Source: Stenomitos rutilans HA7619-LM2 (GTDB lineage Bacteria; Cyanobacteriota; Cyanobacteriia; Leptolyngbyales; Leptolyngbyaceae). From it: a stretch of DNA of 64,000 nucleotides. The stretch is taken from assembly GCA_019358945.1 (NCBI GenBank), contig JAHHIE010000002.1:124001-188000 (forward strand), read 5' to 3'. The position numbers and the translations under genes are program-made. Below the pieces are notes generated by a model. It was not told the origin of the DNA. It searched no databases and worked only from the letters and a program-made list of their open reading frames with translations. Of the stretch, positions 45,163 to 54,087 are shown piece by piece (within the stretch, counting starts at the first letter, position 1; the number at the start of each line of letters is the position of its first letter).

Positions 45163-48100
45163 ATGACTGCTGTTTACGCCACCCTTCGATCGCAAGCCTC
45201 TAACATCACCTTCAGTGCCGTTTCCGGTGGTTCCCTCACTGGTAGCGGCACTTTGTATTTCTGTGCCCAACTGCGATCGCGCGCTGGCTTAAACTTACCT
45301 ACTACACCCGTTAGTGTCAGCTATACCGCAGGGCAACGCATTGCCGTGACGATCGCGTCTTCTGCTATTTCAGCAGTCGAAGCGGGGTCAGCCCATGCCG
45401 TTGTGATTAGTGCAGCGACAACGAATGATGTCACCCAAATGGTCAAGTTGGGGTCATTCAGTTTGCTTCAGTCTGATCAGATAACACAAGTGACGCTGCC
45501 ACAGACGTTCTACTTGTCCACCCCTGCTCAGATTGCCCTGGCTCAAGCGATCGCCACTCAAGCTTCTCTGCCAACGGGTAGTGATTTGCTTCAGGGAATG
45601 GTGCGACAAATTACGGCACCGACCGGGGGAGTAGCAGCAGGCTATTACAAATACGAGCCAAATGCGACGAGTGGCGCGATCGCGGCTTCTCCTAACGGGT
45701 ACTGGGTTAGCTCTTACCCCTGGATCGATGCGCCCAACGGTTTTACGACATACATTGGTATCAGCACGGACAACCCTGGAGGATGCGACTATCCTTTGCA
45801 GGCGGTAGGCAGCGATGCTCTGTTGTTACCTGCTTACAACCCAGTAGCAGGTGCCAGCACACCACTGAGAATAGCCATTGAAAACGGGCTGACTGAGGAT
45901 GGTGGAAACAGTGTTGAGGCGCTTTCGCCAATTGGCATGATCGTGCTTGCTAACGGGGTCAATTTATCAGCAGCATTTAGTGGCGCGATCGATGTCACTT
46001 ATCTGGGTTTGGCGCGTAAGTCCACCGGGACGCTGGACACTTCCGATCCAAATGTGGGAGTCAACAAAACCGTAACGCTCTTTGCGGGCGCTGCCAATGC
46101 TCAGCAGAACGCCCAGGGCAACTCAACACTGAGTAGCTATGCCTCAACTAACCTGACCTTTCCGCAAGCAGTGCCGCGCGGCTATTTTGCGCTGTTCACG
46201 GTGCGCTTCAATGCTCAAGCAAACAAAGTTAGCCAGTTTATCAATGGTGAAGATATCACGCTTTATCTGGATGCTGTGGGTGACGTGGGTGAGTATTCAG
46301 CCCTAGCAGAAGCGATCGGGGATACCGTTCTGCGATACTCTGACTTGCCGAATGATGGTTACCTGCGGGTGCTACCTGCGGCCAACTCGATCGTCTCTCA
46401 ACCTGGTCTGGGCGTTTTCCAGGGGTATATTGCCAGACGGGCAGGGACACGATCGGCTTCACTTTCTGTGGCAGACACCGCAGGGCAAAAGGTAGCGATC
46501 GCGGGTACCAGCAACGGTCAAATTATTGTTCGTCAACCGTCAGACACGCTACTACCCACTGAAGCGCTACGAACCAAAGTCAGCACCTCCCCAGGAACAG
46601 CAGACGCTACGGCGACGGGGGCAGCGTTCAGCAGCGCAATCAGTGTCGGTACGTCCGGCACGCTTAATATTGCGTTGACATATCCGACAAGCATTCGGGC
46701 AAATTACCCGGATGAGATCGCAGGCACCACAGCCCCTTACAATGTGCCCCGGCTCAAGGTCTACCTGAAGGTGGGCGGGGTGATCACTGAGCAATCAGTG
46801 TTGATCACAGTAACACCGGGCGGCGGTACGCAGAACATTGTTGTTAGCGCTAACTCTGGCTCTACAGTAGGCACTCTGCCAACAAACGCTGATCCTGCTT
46901 TCTGCTTGTTCAACGCACCTTCAGCATCGGGCAGTGCCGGGACGGGCGGCAGTCTGGCAGCGGGCAGCTATCAATATGCGGTAGTGCCACACTTCCCTAC
47001 CGGGAATATGCAGGCGACAGCGCTTAGCCACAAAGTCAGTGATGGCTGTGTCCCTGAGATTCTGACTGATTTAGCAACGGCGATCGGTGGGGCAAAAGGT
47101 TACACCACGCTCGCGGCAAGTTTTGTGCAACCAGCAGTCGGTGGCACGGTTATTGCTTATCCTGGCGTGACGGATTTCTTTGGTGTGGGGCAACCTGTCT
47201 TTGTCGCGGGTGGGGGTGGTTACACGCTGCAAAGCAAGACTGCAAGCGCGCTCACATTGCTCAGAGCGATCGACAATGGCAGTGCCTATGCAGCGACGGG
47301 CGGCACAGTAGCCAGCGGTGGGTTAGTTGTGCCCGGTGGTCAGCCAGGGTTGACGGGTGCAACGGGGTCAATTAATGGGATTGGTTACAGCTTCAGCAAT
47401 GCGATAACGGGTGCCCCTGCCAGTGGTGGGTTATTGCTCAACAACGCAACACCTGGTAGTGCCACAACGATCAGAGTGTCAGAGAGCGATCGTCTCGCAG
47501 CGAGTACTGTCAATTTTCTCAATGCTCTCACTGCTAACAGCTTGTTGCAACTTGCTAGTGATGCCGATAAGAGTGTTTACCACTGGTACACGTATGTTAG
47601 CCAAGTGGACAACGGCACAGACAGATCTCTGACCGTTACTTACTTGTTTGGTAACGGGTCGCTGGTGAATGCGTCTAATGTGACGGTGGGACTGGTGCTG
47701 GCAGGGGCAACGGGTGCAGCAGGTACGAATGGCGCTAATGGAACAAATGGGACAAACGGTACCAATGGGGTGAATGCCTATACCGCTACTACTGCCAGTT
47801 TCACTCAGCCTGCAAGCGGCAGTACTGTTCCAGTGGCGGTTGGCTCAACTGCCTGGATGGTAAATGGAGAGGTTCTGGTCGTTGCCACGGGGGGCTATTA
47901 CTCTGTCGCGTCTATCACAGACGCGACCCATGTTGTGCTGACCAATCTTGGCTACACAGGCAATGCTTCAACCAGTAGCACGATCGCCTCTGGCTCTGCG
48001 ATCTCACCGGGGGGCGTTAAAGGGCAAGATGGCACGGGGGCTGGGACTGTCACGAATTTTAGCGCAGGTGATCTCTATCCCTTTTTTACAACCACAGAAG

Positions 48101-48180
48101 CGACTCCGACAACTACGCCTGCACTGACATTTACGCTGACAAAAGCAGATTTATACAAGTGGAATCTTTTTTACGGATAA
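45163..48180 (+). CDS. Tail fibre/receptor-binding protein with collagen-like segment, 1005 aa
   Basis: Long Ser/Thr/Gly/Ala-rich protein typical of fibres. Residues ~725-745 (GGQPGLTGATGSINGIG) and ~845-865 (GATGAAGTNGANGTNGTNGT) are collagen-like Gly-x-y repeats, as in many phage side fibres. The N-terminal ~430 residues are beta-rich. Extracellular, probably trimeric, for host recognition. It is followed by a lectin-like protein and an O-acyltransferase. No cleavage or chaperone domain was seen. Confidence 0.75.
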   Translation: MTAVYATLRSQASNITFSAVSGGSLTGSGTLYFCAQLRSRAGLNLPTTPVSVSYTAGQRIAVTIASSAISAVEAGSAHAVVISAATTNDVTQMVKLGSFSLLQSDQITQVTLPQTFYLSTPAQIALAQAIATQASLPTGSDLLQGMVRQITAPTGGVAAGYYKYEPNATSGAIAASPNGYWVSSYPWIDAPNGFTTYIGISTDNPGGCDYPLQAVGSDALLLPAYNPVAGASTPLRIAIENGLTEDGGNSVEALSPIGMIVLANGVNLSAAFSGAIDVTYLGLARKSTGTLDTSDPNVGVNKTVTLFAGAANAQQNAQGNSTLSSYASTNLTFPQAVPRGYFALFTVRFNAQANKVSQFINGEDITLYLDAVGDVGEYSALAEAIGDTVLRYSDLPNDGYLRVLPAANSIVSQPGLGVFQGYIARRAGTRSASLSVADTAGQKVAIAGTSNGQIIVRQPSDTLLPTEALRTKVSTSPGTADATATGAAFSSAISVGTSGTLNIALTYPTSIRANYPDEIAGTTAPYNVPRLKVYLKVGGVITEQSVLITVTPGGGTQNIVVSANSGSTVGTLPTNADPAFCLFNAPSASGSAGTGGSLAAGSYQYAVVPHFPTGNMQATALSHKVSDGCVPEILTDLATAIGGAKGYTTLAASFVQPAVGGTVIAYPGVTDFFGVGQPVFVAGGGGYTLQSKTASALTLLRAIDNGSAYAATGGTVASGGLVVPGGQPGLTGATGSINGIGYSFSNAITGAPASGGLLLNNATPGSATTIRVSESDRLAASTVNFLNALTANSLLQLASDADKSVYHWYTYVSQVDNGTDRSLTVTYLFGNGSLVNASNVTVGLVLAGATGAAGTNGANGTNGTNGTNGVNAYTATTASFTQPASGSTVPVAVGSTAWMVNGEVLVVATGGYYSVASITDATHVVLTNLGYTGNASTSSTIASGSAISPGGVKGQDGTGAGTVTNFSAGDLYPFFTTTEATPTTTPALTFTLTKADLYKWNLFYG

Positions 48181-48183
48181 GCT

Positions 48184-48501
48184 ATGCCAGTCACCAATAA
48201 AGTCAAGACAGTTGTACTTACAACAACCCTCACGACCGCTCTCTTGACGGCTGGAAGTGCTGAAACAATCCGGGTGACTCATATTATTGCGAGTTGCGGT
48301 ACAACTGCGGGTTCGCTTACGCTTTCACTCAACGACAACTCTGGTAGCGTACTGGCACGTCTCTGGAACGCCAAGGCCATTAACGCTAATGCAAATCTGG
48401 AAATATTCGACCTGTTTCTTGAGTCGAACGACGAATTGAGAGGCGGTTACACAACTGCCTCCAGTGCTGAGCTTACAATTTGTTACCAGGTGGAAACCTG
48501 A
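48184..48501 (+). CDS. Small structural protein, 105 aa
   Basis: Thr/Ala/Leu-rich beta-sandwich-type sequence (VKTVVLTTTLTTALLTAGSA then LTLSLNDNSGSVLARLW). Proteins of this size and composition follow fibre genes in phages as attached head/tail decorations. 3 bp after the fibre gene, sharing a base with the next ATG. Confidence 0.55.
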   Translation: MPVTNKVKTVVLTTTLTTALLTAGSAETIRVTHIIASCGTTAGSLTLSLNDNSGSVLARLWNAKAINANANLEIFDLFLESNDELRGGYTTASSAELTICYQVET

Positions 48502-49307
48502 TGCCGTTTTATCGCTTGCCAATGGACGGCGTGCCCAACAGGATGCGATCGCCGATCGCTGTAGAAAGCGCAGTTACAGGCATGATTGCTGCTCTAGCAA
48601 CAACAAACCTTGCTCTGCGTCTTGTTGCCAAAACTGATTACGTCACTTTAGCGAGTGGTGTAGTAACTCAAATTCTGGACATTTCAGGCAATAGCAATAC
48701 CGCAACACAAAGTAGTAGTGGTGTTCGTCCTGTATGGAACGCTACGGCTGTGGCGGACAGCAAACCCGCGATCGTGTTTGATCGCTCCACTTATCTAGAC
48801 ATTGCCAACTCAAGCTCAATGCAAATTAGTGCGGGCATGACCTATTACGGGGTTGCACGCTATGACAATTTTGCAGACAGTCAGCACAACACCATCATTG
48901 AGAAAGGGCCGCATGGTGTAGGGGCGAACTACGTCTTTGGTAAAGGCAACAGCGCACTCAGCAACGCATTGAAGTTTACCTATGTTGATTCAAACTTCAG
49001 AGACGTAGTTGAGTCGACTCATTATCAAGGTGCTGACAATACTTTCTATGTTTACTGTGTTGTTGTGAGACAAAGCGCTGGACAGGTGGATTTCTATGTC
49101 AATGGAAGCCTGAAATCTACAGTTTCCGACTCTTATGGGCTGGACTATGGAGCCACATCAACAACGGGTGCTCGTATCGGACTAAACAATAGTGATGACG
49201 AAGGGTTAGCAGGCGCGATCGCAGAGTTAGTGATTGATCGTGCGGAGCATACCTCAACTGTTGTGAGTAATAACACAACAGCACTACGCGCATATTGGGG
49301 CATTTGA
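48501..49307 (+). CDS. LamG/concanavalin-like tail protein, 268 aa
   Basis: Start ATG 48501. After ~45 residues comes a jelly-roll lectin pattern: TQILDISGNSNTATQSSSGV (D-x-S-G-N-x-N), KPAIVFDRSTYLDIANSSSM, then TYYGVARYDN, VDFYVNGSLKSTVSD and AELVIDRAEHT. These are the strand signatures of the LamG/concanavalin A superfamily, used for glycan binding. Probably a receptor-binding tip protein. Confidence 0.7.
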   Translation: MPFYRLPMDGVPNRMRSPIAVESAVTGMIAALATTNLALRLVAKTDYVTLASGVVTQILDISGNSNTATQSSSGVRPVWNATAVADSKPAIVFDRSTYLDIANSSSMQISAGMTYYGVARYDNFADSQHNTIIEKGPHGVGANYVFGKGNSALSNALKFTYVDSNFRDVVESTHYQGADNTFYVYCVVVRQSAGQVDFYVNGSLKSTVSDSYGLDYGATSTTGARIGLNNSDDEGLAGAIAELVIDRAEHTSTVVSNNTTALRAYWGI

Positions 49308-49308
49308 T

Positions 49309-50331
49309 TTGCGGTATTCTTTCCTGGACGCAGTTCGAGCTTTGTCAGCACTTTATATTCTTGCCCATCATGCCTACATTTTGCAGTTTGGTGAAGGTGC
49401 GACGGGTCAACTGACTGATGCGTTGCTCTACGGACATCTGGGTGTTACCACGTTTATTGTGCTAAGCGGGCTTTGCTTGGGGCTACCGCTGAGACAGAAC
49501 AAACCGATTTTTTATCGGCAATGGTTCAAACATCGCTGTCAGCGCATCATGCCGCCTTACTATGGGGCGATCGCGGTGATTGGTCTAATCACTGCAACCA
49601 AAGCCTCACTGCTGGGCTTTTTTATACCGATTACAATAAATGGTATGTTAGCCAATCTGTTACTGCTTGGGGATGTCTACCCCAACTTGGCAAAGCAGTT
49701 CAGCATTACTTTCTGGAGTGTCTGTGTTGAATTTAAAATATACATGTTCTTTCCACTGCTGGTAGCTGCGTGGCGGCGGTGGAACATATTGGGACTTTTA
49801 GTATGCTCCACTTTTTGTGCCAGTGTTGCCGCGATCTCTCAAAACCTTTTACAGATACCGCTTGATTATGCTTGCCCTTGGTACGTGATAATTTTTGCTG
49901 TTGGCATCGCAATTTCTCAGTCTAATAGCAAGTGCTGGCATCTTGTTTCACTGCTTGGTTTTACCTGTCTAGCGTCACTGCTCTACTGCTTCCCCTACAC
50001 CCAAACCGGGGCTTTAGAACTATTCAAACCACACCTTCTGCCCATTGATCTTGCATTCGGATTAAGCGTTGGGGCATTGATGGGATGGCTGATTTCTAAA
50101 AATTCAAATAGATGGCTTGATTTTAAATTATTTAAATGGTTAGCGGCATGGAGCTACAGCCTCTATCTCATTCACTATCCTTTGTTGAAACAAGTTAACT
50201 TTCTGTTGTCACTGGTGGAGGTAAGAGGTTGGCAAGCGATCGCTTTTGAAACCATCCCTGTCCTCGCTTGCTGTTACCTTTTCTCGCTGGTGTTTGAGCG
50301 GCGATATGCCATAAAGGAACCATGCCACTAG
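49309..50331 (+). CDS. Acyltransferase-3 (OafA-like) membrane O-acyltransferase, 340 aa
   Basis: TTG start 1 bp after the upstream stop. The N-terminus SFLDAVRALSALYILAHHAY is the D-x-x-R-x-x-[AS]-x-x-x-V/I-x-x-x-H motif of acyltransferase family 3, with catalytic-type His. Then F-x-x-R-[CI]-x-R-I-x-P-x-Y (KHRCQRIMPPYYGAIAV) and ten hydrophobic segments. Such proteins O-acetylate surface polysaccharides; phage versions change the receptor (seroconversion) and block superinfection. Its place inside the tail-fibre module fits that role. Confidence 0.85.
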   Translation: MRYSFLDAVRALSALYILAHHAYILQFGEGATGQLTDALLYGHLGVTTFIVLSGLCLGLPLRQNKPIFYRQWFKHRCQRIMPPYYGAIAVIGLITATKASLLGFFIPITINGMLANLLLLGDVYPNLAKQFSITFWSVCVEFKIYMFFPLLVAAWRRWNILGLLVCSTFCASVAAISQNLLQIPLDYACPWYVIIFAVGIAISQSNSKCWHLVSLLGFTCLASLLYCFPYTQTGALELFKPHLLPIDLAFGLSVGALMGWLISKNSNRWLDFKLFKWLAAWSYSLYLIHYPLLKQVNFLLSLVEVRGWQAIAFETIPVLACCYLFSLVFERRYAIKEPCH

Positions 50332-51176
50332 AAGACGACCTCCCCAAAGCCCTGACTCCGCTCTCGCCGATCAAGCAGGGAAGGTTGCTCACAGCGCGCG
50401 GCGGGATGCCTGGTGAGCAAGTTTGGGTTGAAGTGGAAGGATCGCCGATTTCGCAACGACTGACCTGTGCCACCGTAGTCAACTCTGAGCGCGTGACCGT
50501 GATTGGAGACAGGGTTTTTTGTGCGTCAGTGCCCAGGACATTACTTTCACGCACGTTAGAGTACAGTCGGTATCGACCGATCGGGGCACCCGTAAAGAAC
50601 CCTGGCTTTGTTTTCTGGACAGACACTCAATGGCTAGATCCGCAGCTAAGTACAGATGTTTTGTACGAGATCATCAGGCTGTTTAACACAAACACAATTT
50701 ACGGTTTAAGTGCCAGTGCTACTGGTTTTAATCGAGTACAAAACCTTTTGGGTGTGCCTGCTGTGTCCAGCGCCCTTGCGGCTAAAAATATTCAAATAAA
50801 AACAGTAGCAAGCATTGCAGAAGCGGTCGGTAAAGGTCTGTTCCTTCTCGACTTAATGGCTACGTTTACCATCTTCAGCAGTGATGACTTTAATTCCTTG
50901 CGTCAGATCGCTCAAACAAATGGATTATTAGTTTCTGGTGAGCGCTTTTCTTGGCTTGCTTACAACAATCGCATCCTACGCGGCATGGGTATAAGAGATG
51001 AGGTCACAATCGAAGTACCACCGATCGAGGATTCAGACTTTAGGACGGTGGGTAGATTGCCAAGTCTTTCTTTTCTTGGTAGTGGTAACTGCAAATTCGT
51101 CGGTTTGACCGCTTCCGAAATACTTGTGAAGAACGGTTTAGACGATAACGTTTTCGCCTTTTTTGATGTTACCTAA
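50322..51176 (+). CDS. Hypothetical late protein, 284 aa
   Basis: Mixed protein, MPLEDDLPKALTPLSPIKQG at the start; a central helical region (IYGLSASATGFNRVQNLLGV) and beta C-terminus. No family recognised. It overlaps the acyltransferase by 10 bp and converges on the 797-aa tail gene with a 4-bp overlap of the 3' ends. Confidence 0.55.
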   Translation: MPLEDDLPKALTPLSPIKQGRLLTARGGMPGEQVWVEVEGSPISQRLTCATVVNSERVTVIGDRVFCASVPRTLLSRTLEYSRYRPIGAPVKNPGFVFWTDTQWLDPQLSTDVLYEIIRLFNTNTIYGLSASATGFNRVQNLLGVPAVSSALAAKNIQIKTVASIAEAVGKGLFLLDLMATFTIFSSDDFNSLRQIAQTNGLLVSGERFSWLAYNNRILRGMGIRDEVTIEVPPIEDSDFRTVGRLPSLSFLGSGNCKFVGLTASEILVKNGLDDNVFAFFDVT

Positions 51177-53566
51177 ACCTGCAACGGTACTTTTAGTACG
51201 GAAACAGGTATCCGTAGATAGCGACCCAGAGTGAGTTGCATCCCCTCACAATCCACGCGCCCAGGACTAAGCTTTTCGCTCCAACTGATGTCAAAGATCA
51301 CAAACAACTGCCCTTTACGCCACAGCATATCGCCTTCCTGGTAGGCAAGGTTGCGGCGCACGGTTAGATTCACCACTTCACTCCCCTGAGAGTTGACGAT
51401 CGCCAGATCACATTCTGCTGCCCTCACACCTCTTTGCAACACAGGCGTAGGGTACGATTCACTGCCCTGCTGTGGTTTTAGGTTAGCGTAGCTGCCATAC
51501 TGCGAGAAGGTATCGCCCAAGTCGCCATAATCTGAACCTTGAACGTTGAGCAGGTACTTGATCTTTTGACTGGCTAAAGTATCACTCGTGTTGCCAAGGT
51601 TAAAGGTGAATAATTCAGTTGCCGTGTCCGCCCAGGTATGTGGTGAAGGCTTGCCCAGCTTTTTCTCAGTGATGGATTGCTTCGCCCCCTGCTTATAACC
51701 AGTACCCTCACTGTTTTGCGTTGTGGTGGTCAAATCAAAGGCTTCTTTACCCTGGATTGTACTGGTGATATTGACCGTCTTCTGCTGAAAGAAAATTTTA
51801 CCAGTGGTAATAGGCGGCAATGGCTTAGAGGTTGTCGAAGCTGGATCGGGTGCTGTGGTTTCACTGCGCTCTGTCGTTGTTTCAGTCAAGCAAAAGTAGC
51901 TGGGGACTTCGACATCGATCGGGGTGTCCGAAAAAAGGGTGTCCATGCGGGCCAACTCATAGGTGGTGTTCTTCTCCGTAGGAGCGATGATATTAAATTT
52001 GTAAGCCGCAATCTGAGCCGTCAGCGCATCGGCGACGGCACCAGAGGCCGTAAGCCGAGACTTAGCCAGTTCAAGCGTCTCTCCGTTCTGCTCCTGCTTT
52101 AAGCGACAGGTGCGCGTGCCTGTTTCGGTAATACCTGTCAGATACCCGTATTGGTTGTAGGTAAAGGTCGTCGTCGTGGACTCGATCGGTATCCAGAAAG
52201 CAGCGGGGTTAATGGCGCTGTTATAAATTGCTTGTGTGCCCTGACCAGATACACTAGCGATCGCGTACACATCGCTCAACGCAAAGGCAAAACCCCATTT
52301 CACTTTGGTGCGGGCAAGCTCCGTATTACTGATAGCGGTGATAAATGATTGCTCTTTCGTGATGCCACCGTTGTCAAACGCTAAGCCACTCTCGCGTAAT
52401 TCTTTGATTTCCGGTGGCGGGATGCTGGGGTTTTGCACCGGATCGTAGTAAGTGTGTCTGCCCTGCCCTTGCTGAATCTGGCTAAAGTCAAAGTTCAGTA
52501 CGGTATTCTTGTAAACCTTGACCAGTTGCCGTCCCTGGTAGATGAGTTCTTTTCCTGGCAGCGATGTTTCTGGTTCATTCAAAATATCGGCTTCGCTCAG
52601 GTAATGTTGCGTCGTCTGCCCAAAGGTACGCACCTCAACTGTGTTGGGGCTGCTGAGGAATTGAAAGCCATTATCGATTCTGATGTACTCCTGCAAGGCT
52701 CCTGCCAGCGTTGTTGTAGCGTTATGCGGTGCATTGGCAGGGATGAAAAATTGGGCACTTGTTCCGGTCAGTGTTAGCCCAGCACGACTGACAATATCAG
52801 TGAGCGGTACATATTGAGCCAGCCTACTTGTCACATTGGGAGGTCGCTGCTTGATCGGCTGCGCCATCAAATACTGGTATTTGCCTGTAAACGGAATGGT
52901 TACAACCATCCGCCCTTCCGGGTACAGGCTCAGGCTTAACTCTTTGAATTTAGGGGCATTGACCTCTAACCCCATTTGGTAGAACAGCGCGGGTGTGCGA
53001 TTCCTGAAGGTGTTGATAATTGCTTCTTTGTCGCGGATCAGCGCATAGTAGGCGATTGTAGCTGATGGATGTCCTTCAAAACTGCGCTTGTAAGTGACAA
53101 CCGCTTCACCGATCGCATTTAGTTGCCCATACAGATCAGGGTAAGGCGGGGGTACATAAGCCGTAGGGATGCGTGTGAGAGGATAACTACCTGCCAACCC
53201 AAAGTAGGTGATATGTCCCGGGTTCTCGCCGCTCCTAAGCGTAATGGTGACGCTATTCCCCGCTTGCACATACTCGCCTGACTGTGGGTTGGTCGCATCG
53301 ACAGCAGGGGTGTAAGGTGCTGCACCAGGAGCAACGATCGTAGTGGGTGTCGTGCCCGCTGGTAGTGTCACCGTCACCACTCCAGCGGTGGGCGTCACAG
53401 GCAAACTTCCAGAGGTAGCAAGAATGGCATTACCAGCGGTGTAATCGATCGTCGCTAACTTCGCACCACTGAACGCTGTGCCTGTATTGATGCGCCCCAA
53501 AGAAGCCCCACCGCGATCGGGGTAGGGTGTGGAGGGTAGAGAGGAAGCGGCGATCGTCTGCACCAT
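51173..53566 (-). CDS. Tail-associated structural protein, 797 aa
   Basis: Third large gene after the tape measure in the leftward tail module. N-terminal ~125 residues have Ig/beta character (GVVTVTLPAGTTPTTIVAPG), the rest is beta-rich with a central coiled linker (SYFCLTETTTERSETTAPDP) and ends QLTLGRYLRIPVSVLKVP. Size, order and composition fit a tail hub/baseplate or tip-attachment protein of a siphovirus. The ATG shares one base with the end of the next gene's stop. Confidence 0.6.
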   Translation of the reverse strand: MVQTIAASSLPSTPYPDRGGASLGRINTGTAFSGAKLATIDYTAGNAILATSGSLPVTPTAGVVTVTLPAGTTPTTIVAPGAAPYTPAVDATNPQSGEYVQAGNSVTITLRSGENPGHITYFGLAGSYPLTRIPTAYVPPPYPDLYGQLNAIGEAVVTYKRSFEGHPSATIAYYALIRDKEAIINTFRNRTPALFYQMGLEVNAPKFKELSLSLYPEGRMVVTIPFTGKYQYLMAQPIKQRPPNVTSRLAQYVPLTDIVSRAGLTLTGTSAQFFIPANAPHNATTTLAGALQEYIRIDNGFQFLSSPNTVEVRTFGQTTQHYLSEADILNEPETSLPGKELIYQGRQLVKVYKNTVLNFDFSQIQQGQGRHTYYDPVQNPSIPPPEIKELRESGLAFDNGGITKEQSFITAISNTELARTKVKWGFAFALSDVYAIASVSGQGTQAIYNSAINPAAFWIPIESTTTTFTYNQYGYLTGITETGTRTCRLKQEQNGETLELAKSRLTASGAVADALTAQIAAYKFNIIAPTEKNTTYELARMDTLFSDTPIDVEVPSYFCLTETTTERSETTAPDPASTTSKPLPPITTGKIFFQQKTVNITSTIQGKEAFDLTTTTQNSEGTGYKQGAKQSITEKKLGKPSPHTWADTATELFTFNLGNTSDTLASQKIKYLLNVQGSDYGDLGDTFSQYGSYANLKPQQGSESYPTPVLQRGVRAAECDLAIVNSQGSEVVNLTVRRNLAYQEGDMLWRKGQLFVIFDISWSEKLSPGRVDCEGMQLTLGRYLRIPVSVLKVPLQV

Positions 53567-54087
53567 CAGTACTGGATCCGTCGCGTAAACTCCTGGAATG
53601 TGACCCGCAACCCGCCCGTACTCAATCGCCGCCCAGTGAAACCACTATTGGCAAACATCAGCGTCCCTGCCTCAACTGCAATCTCAGTAAAGATGCCTTG
53701 TCTGACTGTGTACCCCGTTGCATACCGATCGCTCGTCTCCGGTCGCACGTAATCTAATACGGTAATTGCTTGGATTGTTGTCGGGTCAGCGATCGCTGTG
53801 TTCATCAGCGTATTGAGAATGTCCTCAATTTCAACGCGACCATCCGCGATCGTCACTTCAAAGCCTATCCGTCGCGTTGGTGAGAGGGCAAAGGGCGAGG
53901 TAAAACCATCTTTTACCTCGATTTTACCCTCGCTCAACTTTTTGTAAGAGTTTGGCTGCACGGATAACTGCAACCAATTGTTAACACTGTCAAACAGGTC
54001 GCAGGCACCGGGGAGTGAGCCGAAGGAGCCGTAAGCAGTGACGATTGAGGGCGGACAAGGAATGACAATTTGGTTAATTTGCACCAT
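53566..54087 (-). CDS. Distal tail (Dit-like) protein candidate, 173 aa
   Basis: Immediately downstream of the tape measure gene, as is usual for Dit or minor tail proteins. The sequence has an N-terminal strand (INQIVIPCPPSIVTAYGSFG) and a C-terminal TGGLRVTFQEFTRRIQY. No firm family signature was read; the assignment is by position and size. Confidence 0.5.
   Translation of the reverse strand: MVQINQIVIPCPPSIVTAYGSFGSLPGACDLFDSVNNWLQLSVQPNSYKKLSEGKIEVKDGFTSPFALSPTRRIGFEVTIADGRVEIEDILNTLMNTAIADPTTIQAITVLDYVRPETSDRYATGYTVRQGIFTEIAVEAGTLMFANSGFTGRRLSTGGLRVTFQEFTRRIQY

Noticed and set aside
47701-47780. GGTACAAATGG-type tandem DNA repeats as CRISPR-like
   Set aside because: They encode the Gly-Thr-Asn collagen-like repeats of the tail fibre; no spacer structure or cas genes are present.
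45163-48180. Possible diversity-generating retroelement variable region in the tail fibre
   Set aside because: No reverse transcriptase gene or template repeat was seen in the window.
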